Shown here one piece after another: positions 6,061 through 14,500 of a stretch of DNA of 14,563 nt (position 1 is the first letter of the stretch; the number at the start of each line of letters is the position of its first letter). The notes below the pieces were generated by a model. It saw nothing but the letters and a program-made list of their open reading frames with translations. It searched no databases and had not been told where the DNA came from. The position numbers and the translations under genes are program-made. Location: NCBI GenBank assembly GCA_045613165.1, contig JAZLAK010000140.1:1-14563 (forward strand), read 5' to 3'. Source of the stretch: UMGS1124 sp045613165 (GTDB taxonomy: Bacteria; Bacillota_I; Bacilli_A; RF39; UBA660).

Positions 6061-7677
6061 ATGGATTATAAAGTATTTTATAGAAAATATAGGCCTAAAA
6101 ACTTTAATGAATTAGTTGGACAAGATAGTATTAAAGATATATTGGTTAACTCAATTAAATTAAATAAAATAGCTCATGCTTATATATTTACAGGGCCTAG
6201 AGGGACAGGAAAAACAAGTACTGCAAAGATTTTTGCAAAAACTTTAAATTGTATTGATAACAGTAATGGAGTTTCATGTGATTTATGTGATATGTGTAAA
6301 TCCTATAATGAATCAGCTGATATTATAGAGATTGATGCTGCAAGTAACAATGGTGTAGAAGAGATCCGTTCTTTACGTGATAGTGTTAAAATAGCACCAT
6401 ATAATTCTAAATATAAGGTTTATATAATAGATGAAGTTCATATGTTATCTAATAGTGCTTGGAATGCCTTTTTAAAGACTTTAGAAGAACCTCCAAGACA
6501 TGTAATATTTATTTTGGCGACGACTGAAATAAATAAAATTCCAGATACTGTAATGTCTAGATGTCAACGATTTGACTTTACTAAAATTCCTCAAAACTTA
6601 ATGTTAGAACACTTGTCAAACATATGTAAAAAAGAAAATATTAATATTACTGAGGAAGCATTGAAAGAAATTTCTAAATTGTCAAATGGTTGTCTAAGAG
6701 ATGCATTAAGTTATTTGGATAAGATATCTAAATATAATATTGAGATTACAGTCGATTTAATAGAAGAAAACTTTGGTATTTTAAATACTGCAAAATTGGA
6801 AAATTTGTTTAATTCTATTGATAATGGAAATGTTAAAGAAATTAATAATTTATTAGATGAAATAAGTGTTAGTGGTATAACTCCTTTGAATTTTATAAAT
6901 GAATTTGTAGAGTACTTATTAAATAAGATAATAAACGGCGAAACTAATAAAGTCAATGATATTAAAGAGTTAATATATAAATTGAATAACTTAATAATTA
7001 ATTTTAATTCTGTTGTAAATCCTTTTACACTTATAAAAGTAGAACTTATTTCTTTAAATTATTTCCCGGGAAATAATTTTGTGGATATTTCCCATAAAAA
7101 AGAAAATATTGTAAATGAAAATGTAAATGTGGAAAATTATGAAGTTTTAAACAATACTGCAATAATAGAAGAAGTTAATAGAGAAGAAAAAGAAGATAAA
7201 AAAGAATTAGAAATAGAAAAGTCTAGTATTAACTTTGATAAAATTAAACAAATAAGAATAAATAATAGTTTTGCTGGAGCTTCTAAAGAAGTTAAGGTTG
7301 AATTTATGAATAAATGGAAAGAATTTTTAAATAAATTAAATATAGATAGTGATTACAATACATTAGGTTATGTTGAAAACGCTAATATTGTTGTAGTTTC
7401 AAAAACAAATACTATGTTTGCTTTTGAAAAGGAGAGTGAATCGCTATTATTTAATACAAATTTAAGTGTTATAGAAGATAAGTTTAATGAATTAAATAAC
7501 TTAACTTCTAAATTTATATCCCTTTCTAATGAAGAATGGAATGTGGAAAAAAATAATTTTATCAACAATAAAGATAAAAAGTATGAATATATAGAAGAAA
7601 TTGTTGAAGAAGAAAGTTTTGAAGCTAAGGATTTGGCGGAAGATATATTTGGAAATGATATAATAGAAATTAGATAG
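6061..7677 (+). CDS. dnaX: DNA polymerase III subunit gamma/tau
   Basis: Clamp-loader ATPase that opens and places the sliding clamp and, through its C-terminal part, connects to the polymerase. The ATG has AGGAGG at 6050-6055. Of 538 aa, the AAA+ module holds Walker A GPRGTGKT (45-52), a four-Cys zinc motif at 64, 73, 76 and 79, Walker B DEVH (124-127), sensor 1 LATTE and the arginine finger in SRC (166-168). The collar domain III ends near residue 340. The rest is a low-complexity acidic linker and a tau-type C-terminal domain. An A6 run at codons 346-347 marks the domain III/IV border. A Noc-binding palindrome is embedded at codons 334-338. ebfC and recR follow, the standard Firmicute order. 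Confidence 0.97.
   Translation: MDYKVFYRKYRPKNFNELVGQDSIKDILVNSIKLNKIAHAYIFTGPRGTGKTSTAKIFAKTLNCIDNSNGVSCDLCDMCKSYNESADIIEIDAASNNGVEEIRSLRDSVKIAPYNSKYKVYIIDEVHMLSNSAWNAFLKTLEEPPRHVIFILATTEINKIPDTVMSRCQRFDFTKIPQNLMLEHLSNICKKENINITEEALKEISKLSNGCLRDALSYLDKISKYNIEITVDLIEENFGILNTAKLENLFNSIDNGNVKEINNLLDEISVSGITPLNFINEFVEYLLNKIINGETNKVNDIKELIYKLNNLIINFNSVVNPFTLIKVELISLNYFPGNNFVDISHKKENIVNENVNVENYEVLNNTAIIEEVNREEKEDKKELEIEKSSINFDKIKQIRINNSFAGASKEVKVEFMNKWKEFLNKLNIDSDYNTLGYVENANIVVVSKTNTMFAFEKESESLLFNTNLSVIEDKFNELNNLTSKFISLSNEEWNVEKNNFINNKDKKYEYIEEIVEEESFEAKDLAEDIFGNDIIEIR
7061..7074. promoter_or_regulatory. Noc-binding site (NBS) inside dnaX
   Basis: ATTTCCCGGGAAAT exactly matches the 14-bp sequence bound by B. 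subtilis Noc, the ParB paralogue that mediates nucleoid occlusion. The perfect dyad extends to 24 bp (7056-7079). It encodes part of NYFPGNNF at the border between DnaX domain III and the linker, where sequence is likely to be tolerant. A GC-only hexamer is conspicuous in such AT-rich DNA. NBS elements occurring within coding sequence fits their genome-wide distribution. Actual binding is inferred. Confidence 0.8.
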
Positions 7678-7688
7678 GAGAATATGTT

Positions 7689-7988
7689 ATGAATATGAAT
7701 AGTTTGATGGCGCAAGCTCAAAAAATGCAAAAAGATATCCAAAAGAAACAAGAAGAAATTAATTCTATGACTTTTATTGGGGAAAGTGAATGGGTTGAAG
7801 TAACTTTAACTGGTAATAAATCAGTAGTAAAAGTTAATATTAAAGATAAAAAAACTATGGATGAAGAAGATTTAGAATGTTTAGAAGATATGATTAAAAT
7901 AGCTATAAATGATGCATACAAAAAAATTGATAATGAAATTGAGAAAAAGTTAGGTATGTATGGTAAATTAGCGGGTGGATTATTCTAA
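7689..7988 (+). CDS. ebfC: YbaB/EbfC family nucleoid-associated protein
   Basis: 99-aa DNA-binding protein of the YbaB/EbfC family, which forms a tweezer-like dimer and is nearly always encoded between dnaX and recR. Typical features are the N-terminal helix MNSLMAQAQKMQKDIQKKQE, the beta hairpin segment VEVTLTGNKSVVKVNI and the C-terminal helix ending near GGLF. GGAG at 7677-7680 lies eight bases before ATG 7689; a second ATG two codons on is possible. The stop overlaps the recR start (TAATG). Its exact role is not settled for the family; the usual view is nucleoid organisation or a link to recombination. Confidence 0.93.
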   Translation: MNMNSLMAQAQKMQKDIQKKQEEINSMTFIGESEWVEVTLTGNKSVVKVNIKDKKTMDEEDLECLEDMIKIAINDAYKKIDNEIEKKLGMYGKLAGGLF

Positions 7989-8584
7989 TGTATCCTGATA
8001 TTTTGGTAAAAACTATTGAATACTTTAAAAAATTTAATGGTATAGGTGAAAAAACAGCAGAAAGATTATCATTATCTGTATTGGAAATGTCAAGTGAAGA
8101 TGTTGATAATTTTTCTAAAAGTATTATTGAATTAAAAGAAAAAATAGTTAGATGTAAAGTCTGTGGACATATAACTGATAACGAGGTATGTTCTATTTGT
8201 GCAAATAAATTTAGAAATGATAATTTAATTTGTGTAGTAGAAGATTATAAAAGTGTATTTATGTTTGAAAAAACAGGCAATTATGAAGGTAAGTTTCATG
8301 TTTTAAATGGTGTTATATCTCCTATAGATGGTATAACTCCCGATGAATTGAATATAGGTACTTTATTAGATAGAATTTCAAAATTAGATGGGGAAAAAGA
8401 AGTTATAATTGCTTTAAAACCATCTATAGAAGGGGAAGCAACTACATTATATTTGAAAAAAGTTTTAGAAAAGTATAATGTAAAGATTACACGTCTTTCT
8501 TATGGAATTCCTATGGGTGTTGAAATAGATTATTTAGATTCTATTACATTAGATAGAGCCTTAAAAGATAGAAAAGATATTTAA
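7988..8584 (+). CDS. recR: Recombination mediator protein RecR
   Basis: RecR, 198 aa, the expected full length. It forms a ring that works with RecO, and with RecF, to load RecA on gapped DNA. The N-terminal helix-hairpin-helix is seen in NGIGEKTAERLS, the four-cysteine zinc finger at 56, 59, 68 and 71, and the TOPRIM domain from CVVEDYKSVFMFEKTG through the conserved GE.TTLYL segment to the RLSYGIPMGVEIDYLD end. Translation begins at the last base of the ebfC stop, indicating coupling. recF is also in this window, so two members of the same pathway flank the gyrase and SRP segment. Confidence 0.97.
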   Translation: MYPDILVKTIEYFKKFNGIGEKTAERLSLSVLEMSSEDVDNFSKSIIELKEKIVRCKVCGHITDNEVCSICANKFRNDNLICVVEDYKSVFMFEKTGNYEGKFHVLNGVISPIDGITPDELNIGTLLDRISKLDGEKEVIIALKPSIEGEATTLYLKKVLEKYNVKITRLSYGIPMGVEIDYLDSITLDRALKDRKDI

Positions 8585-8617
8585 AAATAAACTGCATATT
8601 ATTTTATAGGTGATACT

Positions 8618-8794
8618 ATGAAATTATTTAAGTTCGTTAAAAGATTATTCTTTTCTTTAGTTTATTTATTTGCTATTAATTTATTTTTATCTAAGCTTGG
8701 TTATAATATACCTTTGAATATATTTAGTATAATTATTGTGTATATTTTTAGATTTCCAGGTTTAATATTACTTTTATTTTTAAGTAGGTGGTAA
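8618..8794 (+). CDS. bofA: BofA-family small membrane protein, short form
   Basis: A 58-aa hydrophobic protein. ATG 8618 is preceded by AGGTGA (8608-8613); upstream in frame a stop at 8588-8590 precedes any start, so it cannot be longer. The region IPLNIFSIIIVYIFRFPGLI matches the BofA (sigma-K processing inhibitor) pattern of PIN...T....G..G.PG. Two Asn, at 21 and 34, align with B. subtilis BofA N48 and N61, and Ser37 aligns with T64. B. subtilis BofA (87 aa) has an additional first membrane segment that is missing here. Location just after recR is the classical bofA place. In B. subtilis it inhibits the intramembrane protease SpoIVFB; whether that applies here is unknown. Confidence 0.8.
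   Translation: MKLFKFVKRLFFSLVYLFAINLFLSKLGYNIPLNIFSIIIVYIFRFPGLILLLFLSRW
8786..8791 (+). promoter_or_regulatory. Shine-Dalgarno site that sets the holB GTG start
   Basis: AGGTGG lies in the last codons of bofA, five bases before GTG 8797. A possible earlier GTG at 8788 is within the site itself, so it cannot be the start that this site serves. Overlap with bofA implies coupled translation. Confidence 0.65.
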
Positions 8795-8796
8795 AA

Positions 8797-9528
8797 GTGT
8801 TTATTTCAAAAAAATTTGATGAAATAAGAGTTGAATTTGATAATAAAAAAAATTCTCATTCGTATATGTTTTATACAAATGATTTTTTTAGTTGTCAAAA
8901 TGATGTGAATACTTTAATAAAAGATTTATTTAAAGTAGAGAATTTAGAATCAGTAAATACTGATTTAGTAGTAATTAAAAGAAGTGAAAAGAAAAATATT
9001 TTAAAAGAAGATATGCAAGATTTAAAGAATTTTTTTCAAAATACTAGTTATTTTAATAATTATAGAGTTTATATAATAGAGGAAGCTCATAAATTAAATT
9101 CTACAACTTCTAATATGATTTTAAAGTTTTTAGAAGAGCCAATGGACAAAGTTATAGCTTTTTTTATAACAACAAATTTAGATGCTGTTTTACCAACTAT
9201 AAAAAGTAGATGTCAAATCGTGAATGCTTTTTATGAAAGTTCGATTAACAATCAACAAAAAGATATTACTATATTAAAAGATTTTTTATATAATAATGAT
9301 AAATATTTTGGTATAGTTAAAGCAAAGAAATATTTTGAAAAATATGATCGAAATGAATTGATAGAACTATTTATGGCATATTTAGATTTTTGCTATAGAA
9401 ATGAGCTGAATGCTAAACAAATTGAAGAAATAAAGATAGTGAATAGAGCGATAGGCTTATTAAATAATAATGTGAATGTAGATTATGTATTTGATTATAT
9501 ATTTTTAGAAGGTGGTGCTAATAGATGA
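8797..9528 (+). CDS. holB: DNA polymerase III subunit delta' (HolB), reduced form
   Basis: 243-aa AAA+-fold clamp-loader subunit that pairs with DnaX and delta. The conserved core YIIEEAHKLNSTTSNMILKF, LEEP, FFITTNLDAVLPTIKSRCQ (including the SRC motif) identifies it as DnaX/HolB family. There is no Walker A: the equivalent region reads HSYMFYTNDFFSCQND, so it is not an ATPase, as expected for delta'. The four-cysteine zinc knuckle found in many delta' and in DnaX is also absent, and the protein is much shorter than the usual ~330 aa, mostly at the C-terminal collar. It starts with GTG and ends with ATGA overlapping ricT. In B. subtilis tmk and two other genes separate bofA and holB; here they are adjacent. 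Confidence 0.87.
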   Translation: MFISKKFDEIRVEFDNKKNSHSYMFYTNDFFSCQNDVNTLIKDLFKVENLESVNTDLVVIKRSEKKNILKEDMQDLKNFFQNTSYFNNYRVYIIEEAHKLNSTTSNMILKFLEEPMDKVIAFFITTNLDAVLPTIKSRCQIVNAFYESSINNQQKDITILKDFLYNNDKYFGIVKAKKYFEKYDRNELIELFMAYLDFCYRNELNAKQIEEIKIVNRAIGLLNNNVNVDYVFDYIFLEGGANR

Positions 9529-10307
9529 ATTTAGTAGCAATAAAATTTAAAAGTGATGGTAAATCATATTATTTTGATAGTAATGATTTAGAATTAGAAA
9601 AAAATGAATATGTATTAGTTGAAACAGAAAAAGGTGTACAATTAGGGATAGTAAGTGATATAAATATTGATACTGAAAAGTTAAATCTTAATAAGGAGTT
9701 AAAGAAAGTAATAAAAAAAGCTAGTAAAAGTGATTATGATTTATATTTAAAAAATTTAAAAGAAGCTGAAATAGTTTTAATAGAAACTAGAAAGAAAATA
9801 GAAAAAGAACAAATTCCTATGAGATTAATTGACGCTATGTATACATTTGATAAAAAACAATTAATATTAAATTTTGTTGCTGATGAAAGAATTGATTTTA
9901 GAGACTTAGTAAAATATTTAGCTGCTAAATATAAGACACATATTGAATTACATCAAATGGGTGTTAGAGATAAGGCAAAAGAAATCGGTGGAATAGGTCA
10001 ATGTGGTATGCCATTATGTTGTAAAACATTTAAAGGTAATATGGATGGTATTTCAATAAATATGGCTAAGAATCAAAGCATTTCTTTAAATCCTTCTAAA
10101 ATTAATGGATGTTGTGGTAGATTATTGTGTTGTTTGTCATATGAAGATGAAGTTTATACTGAACTTAAGAAAGAATTACCGAAAATAAATGAAAAAATTA
10201 AAATTGATGATAGTTTAGGTAAAGTGGTTAAAGTTGATTTGTTGAAAAAAAGAATTATTGTTGATATCGATGGTGAAGAAAAAGTAGTTGATTATAATGA
10301 TAAATGA
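9525..10307 (+). CDS. ricT: RicT (YaaT), PSP1-domain iron-sulfur protein of the RNase Y specificity complex
   Basis: 260 aa, near the B. subtilis RicT length. The PSP1 domain carries the diagnostic cysteine clusters GQCGMPLCCKTF (Cys160, 165, 166) and GCCGRLLCCLSYE (Cys196, 197, 202, 203). In B. subtilis RicT joins RicA and RicF in a complex with 4Fe-4S clusters that directs RNase Y mRNA processing and affects sporulation, competence and biofilm pathways. Translation starts at ATG 9525, overlapping the holB stop, with GGTGG at 9511-9515. The holB-ricT pair matches B. subtilis, but yabA, normally next, is absent. The stop overlaps the start region of trmN6. Confidence 0.94.
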   Translation: MNLVAIKFKSDGKSYYFDSNDLELEKNEYVLVETEKGVQLGIVSDINIDTEKLNLNKELKKVIKKASKSDYDLYLKNLKEAEIVLIETRKKIEKEQIPMRLIDAMYTFDKKQLILNFVADERIDFRDLVKYLAAKYKTHIELHQMGVRDKAKEIGGIGQCGMPLCCKTFKGNMDGISINMAKNQSISLNPSKINGCCGRLLCCLSYEDEVYTELKKELPKINEKIKIDDSLGKVVKVDLLKKRIIVDIDGEEKVVDYNDK

Positions 10308-10974
10308 TTTATTAAATTATGATTTAAAAATATATCAAGATATTGATGCTTTTAAATTTTCTATAGATTCAGTGTTGCTTGCTGAGTTTGTTAATATAAA
10401 TTTTAGAGCTAAAAATATAATTGATTTTTGTAGTGGGAATGCTCCTATACCTATGATTTTATCTACTAAATTTAATAAAAATATTGTTGGAGTAGAAATA
10501 CAGAAAGATATTTATAGTTTAGGTTTAAAGAGTATTGAGTATAATAAGATAGAAAATATTAAATTTTTAAATATGGATGTAAAAAATTTGTGTAATTATT
10601 TTGATTATAAATTTGATATAATTACTTGCAATCCACCATATTTTAAGTATAATAATGATTCTATTATTAACGTTAATAGTAGTAAAGCAATTGCAAGACA
10701 CGAAATTATGATTACTTTAGAAGATATTATATCTATATCTTCTAAAATAATTAATGATAGTGGAAGTTTATACTTAGTTCATAGATGTGATAGATTAGTT
10801 GAAATATTAGATTTATTAAAAAAATATAATTTTGGTTTAAGACGTTTACAATTCGTTTACGATAGTATGAATAGTCAATCTTGTTTTTTATTAATAGAGG
10901 CTAAATATAAATGTAAAGATGATTTAAAAGTTTTAGAGCCATTGTATATTGATAAATATTTGGAGGGAAAATGA
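10297..10974 (+). CDS. trmN6: tRNA1(Val) (adenine-N6)-methyltransferase family protein
   Basis: SAM-dependent methyltransferase of the YabB/TrmN6 family, predicted to make m6A37 in tRNA1(Val). The N-terminus YDLKIYQDIDAFKFSIDSVL matches the family's LKI.Q....F.FS.DAVLLA. The SAM-binding loop is IIDFCSGNAPIPM and the catalytic motif NPPY is at residues 112-115, typical of N6-adenine enzymes. The start chosen is ATG 10297 (225 aa), lying within ricT; no good ribosome binding site precedes it, so coupling to ricT is likely. A TTG at 10288, three codons earlier, has GGTGA about 11 bases upstream and is an alternative. The stop overlaps pth as ATGA. The holB-ricT-(yabA)-trmN6 order supports the identity. 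Confidence 0.88.
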   Translation: MINDLLNYDLKIYQDIDAFKFSIDSVLLAEFVNINFRAKNIIDFCSGNAPIPMILSTKFNKNIVGVEIQKDIYSLGLKSIEYNKIENIKFLNMDVKNLCNYFDYKFDIITCNPPYFKYNNDSIINVNSSKAIARHEIMITLEDIISISSKIINDSGSLYLVHRCDRLVEILDLLKKYNFGLRRLQFVYDSMNSQSCFLLIEAKYKCKDDLKVLEPLYIDKYLEGK

Positions 10975-11513
10975 AGTTAATAGTTGGTTTAGGGAATCCT
11001 GGTAAAGAATATGTAAATACTCGTCATAATATTGGTTTTATGTTAATTGATAAATATTTAGGCGATGTAAAATTTAAAGAAAAGTTTAATGGTTTATATT
11101 ATGAAACTAATAGTTTAGATAAAGTTATATTTTTAAAACCACAAACATTTATGAATAATTCTGGAGAATGTGTTGTTAAATTTGCTAAGTATTATAATAT
11201 AAAACCTGAAGATATATTAGTTATTCAAGATGATTTAGATATAAATGTTGGTAAATATAAATTTAAAATAAATAGCAGTAGTGGTGGGCACAACGGGATA
11301 AAATCTATTATTAATAATTTAGGTACTGATAGTTTCTTTAGATTAAAGATTGGTATATCCAATACAAGAAAAAATGACGTTATTGATTTTGTTTTAGGAA
11401 AATTTAGTAAAGAAGAAATGAATAGCATTGATTTTGATGAGTTAATAAAAGCAATTGATGATTTTATAAATTATGATTATAGTTATGTAATGAATAAATA
11501 TAATGGAAAGTGA
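10971..11513 (+). CDS. pth: Peptidyl-tRNA hydrolase
   Basis: 180 aa, usual for bacterial Pth, which frees tRNA from peptidyl-tRNA released during aborted translation. It shows LIVGLGNPGKEYVNTRHNIG with catalytic His19, FLKPQTFMNNSGE with the substrate-binding Asn, IQDDLDINVGK with Asp87 (E. coli Asp93 equivalent) and SGGHNGIKSI. GGAGG at 10962-10966 lies four bases before ATG 10971. mfd starts five bases after the stop. In B. subtilis pth (spoVC) is followed by fin and then mfd; fin is absent here. Confidence 0.97.
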   Translation: MKLIVGLGNPGKEYVNTRHNIGFMLIDKYLGDVKFKEKFNGLYYETNSLDKVIFLKPQTFMNNSGECVVKFAKYYNIKPEDILVIQDDLDINVGKYKFKINSSSGGHNGIKSIINNLGTDSFFRLKIGISNTRKNDVIDFVLGKFSKEEMNSIDFDELIKAIDDFINYDYSYVMNKYNGK

Positions 11514-11518
11514 TATAA

Positions 11519-14500
11519 ATGTTTAAAGAATTATTTGAGTATAAGAATAATTTAACAGTATCAGGATTGAGTAATGCATTAATTAATGAATATATATTAA
11601 ATTTTTATGAAAATAATGATAATGATTTATTAATTGTTGCAGATTCTTTATTTGATGCTAATAAGATTTATAAAAGTATACATAAGATATGTAAAGATGT
11701 ATACTTTTTTCCAATGGATGAATTTGCAACAGTTTTAGCCATATCAAGTTCTCCAGATTTAAAAATAATTCGTATTGATACTTTAAATCAATTAAAAAAG
11801 AAGAAAAATATTGTTGTTACTAATTTAAGCGGATATTTAAAATATATAGATAAAAAGATAGATACATTAAAAGTTGATTTTAATACCAAAAGAGAAGATT
11901 TATTAAAATTTTTAGATGATAATTCATATGTAAAAACTAATTTAGTTACTACAACTGGAGAATATGCAGTTAGAAGTTTTATAATTGATTTATATCCTTT
12001 AAATTATGAAAATCCTATAAGAATTGAGTTTTTTGGTAGTGATATAGAATCAATTAGATTTTTTGATAGTGAAACACAAATATCTAATAAGAATATTGAT
12101 GAGTTTGAACTGTATAGTTTTAATGATAAAGTTAGTGAAAATAAAGAGAATATTATAAATAAATTAAATAACCCTTTTGTATTCTTTGTTGATTATAAAA
12201 AAATACAGAAGTCTTTCAATGATTTTCAAGGTTCTAAAAATGAATTTGAAATAACTATTGATAATAATATTTTTAATGAATTTGAAAGTATTAATGTGGA
12301 AAAACAAATATTTATTAACACATTAGATGATGCACCAGTTTTAAATGATATAAAAAAATATCAATCTATGAGTGTTATAAATTTTAATAATAGTTTTGAT
12401 AATTTAGAACAGTATGTAAGAAATATCATAGATGATAAAATAGTAGTATTTATGTTGACTAATGAAAATTTAATTAATAAGTTAATAAGTATTTTTGGTA
12501 ATGAAATATCTTTTAATAGTACTTTAAAGGGCAGAATTAATATAGTAAAGAAAGATATTGATGAAGGGTTTATTTTTGATAATTTAGTAGTTATATCTCA
12601 ATATGATATTGAAAATATTAAGAAGCAATCTATATTTATAAATAAATATAATATTGGTAGAAAAATAAAAGGTTTTGAAGATTTAAAAAAGGGAGATTAT
12701 GTAGTTCATGTTATACACGGTATTGGGCAATATCAAGGGCTTGTAACATTAGAAAAGAATAAGTTAAAAAAAGATTATTTATTAATTAATTATGCTGGTA
12801 ACGATAAAGTATATATTCCAGCACAAAAAATAGAAACTATTTATAAATATAGTGATGGAGACTCTAATGTTCCTACTTTAAATAGTTTAAGTAGTTCTAA
12901 TTGGCAAAAGACTAAGGCTAGGGTTAGAACTAAGATTAAAGATATTTCTAATGAATTGATAAAATTATATGCTGAGAGAGAATTAGTAAGTGTTGAAAAG
13001 TATTTGAATTTTCCTGAAGAATTAATATTTGCAAATGATTTTGAATATGAGGAGACTTCTGATCAAATAAAGTGTATTAATGAAATATATAAAGATTTAG
13101 AAAGTAATAAACCGATGGACAGGTTGTTATGTGGTGATGTAGGTTTTGGCAAGACTGAAGTAGCTATTAGAGCTATGTTTAAAACAGTAATTAATAATAG
13201 ACAAGTCGCTTATTTATGTCCTACAACTATCTTGGCCAAACAACAATATGAAAATTGTATTAAAAGATTTAGACATTTTCCTGTAAATATAGAGTTATTA
13301 AATAGGTTTACATCGACTAAAGATTTCAATCGCATAAAAGAAGGTTTAAAAAAAGGAAGTATAGATATTGTTATTGGAACACATAAGGTATTAAATAAGG
13401 AAATAGAGTTTAAAAATCTAGGTTTACTTGTTATTGACGAAGAACAAAGATTTGGTGTATCTCAAAAAGAAAAAATAAAACAATTGAAGAATAATGTAAA
13501 TGTGTTGACGCTTTCAGCAACACCAATACCAAGAACTTTAAAACTTGCTATGAGCGGTGTTAAGGATATGTCAATCATTGATACTGCTCCTATTAATAGG
13601 TATCCGGTTCAAACTTATGTAGTACCTGAGAATGATTATCTTTTAAAAGAAGCAATATATAAAGAATTGTCAAGAGATGGTCAAGTATATATTTTAAATA
13701 ATAATATAGAAGCATTAGATAATGAATATACAAAAATAATGCAATTAGTGCCGGATGCAAAGGTATGCATTGCACATGGTAGAATGGATAAAGATAAACT
13801 TAATGAAGTAATTAATGATTTTATTGAAGGAAAATATAATGTTTTACTTTGTACAACTATTATTGAAACTGGAATAGATATACCTAATGTAAATACTTTA
13901 ATTATTAAAAATGCTGATAGATTTGGACTTAGTCAACTATATCAAATTCGTGGTAGAGTTGGTAGAAGTGATAAAATTGCTTATGCTTATATGATGTATG
14001 AGAAAAACAAAATGTTGAATGATATTGCGGTTAAAAGATTGCAAACTATTAGAGATTTTACTGAATTAGGCAGTGGTTATAAAATTGCTATGAGAGATCT
14101 TTCAATTAGAGGTGCAGGTGAATTGTTAGGGAGTACTCAGTCTGGTTTTATAAGTTCTATTGGAATTGATTTATATATGGATATGGTTAATGAAGAAATA
14201 AATAGAATAAAAGGTATCGAAATTGAAGATAAAGAAGCTGATGAAAAAACTTTATTAGATGTTAATACTTCTATTTCGGTAGATTATGTAGATGATGAAT
14301 CTTTAAGAATTGAAATACATAAGCTAATAAATGAAATATATTCTAAGGAATCTTTTGAAAAGGTTAAAAATGAGATAGAAGATAGATTTGGTAAAATTAA
14401 TGATGATATTATAAATTATATGTATGAAGAATGGTTTCAAAAAGAAGCTAAGAGTTTAAATATAGAAAATATTAAATATATTGGAAATAATGTAGAAATA

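Noticed and set aside
7127..7551. Further TGTGGAAAA sequences in dnaX (near 7127 and 7543) and mfd (near 12296) as DnaA boxes
   Set aside because: One-mismatch sites that read as ordinary Val-Glu-Lys codons and are isolated from any other signal. They show the background rate of this 9-mer.
7547..7553. A7 run in the 3' part of dnaX as the gamma/tau slippage site
   Set aside because: It is near codon 497 of 538, too late to make a gamma-like product.
8788..8796. Earlier GTG start for holB at 8788
   Set aside because: The codon is part of the AGGTGG ribosome binding site that fits GTG 8797.
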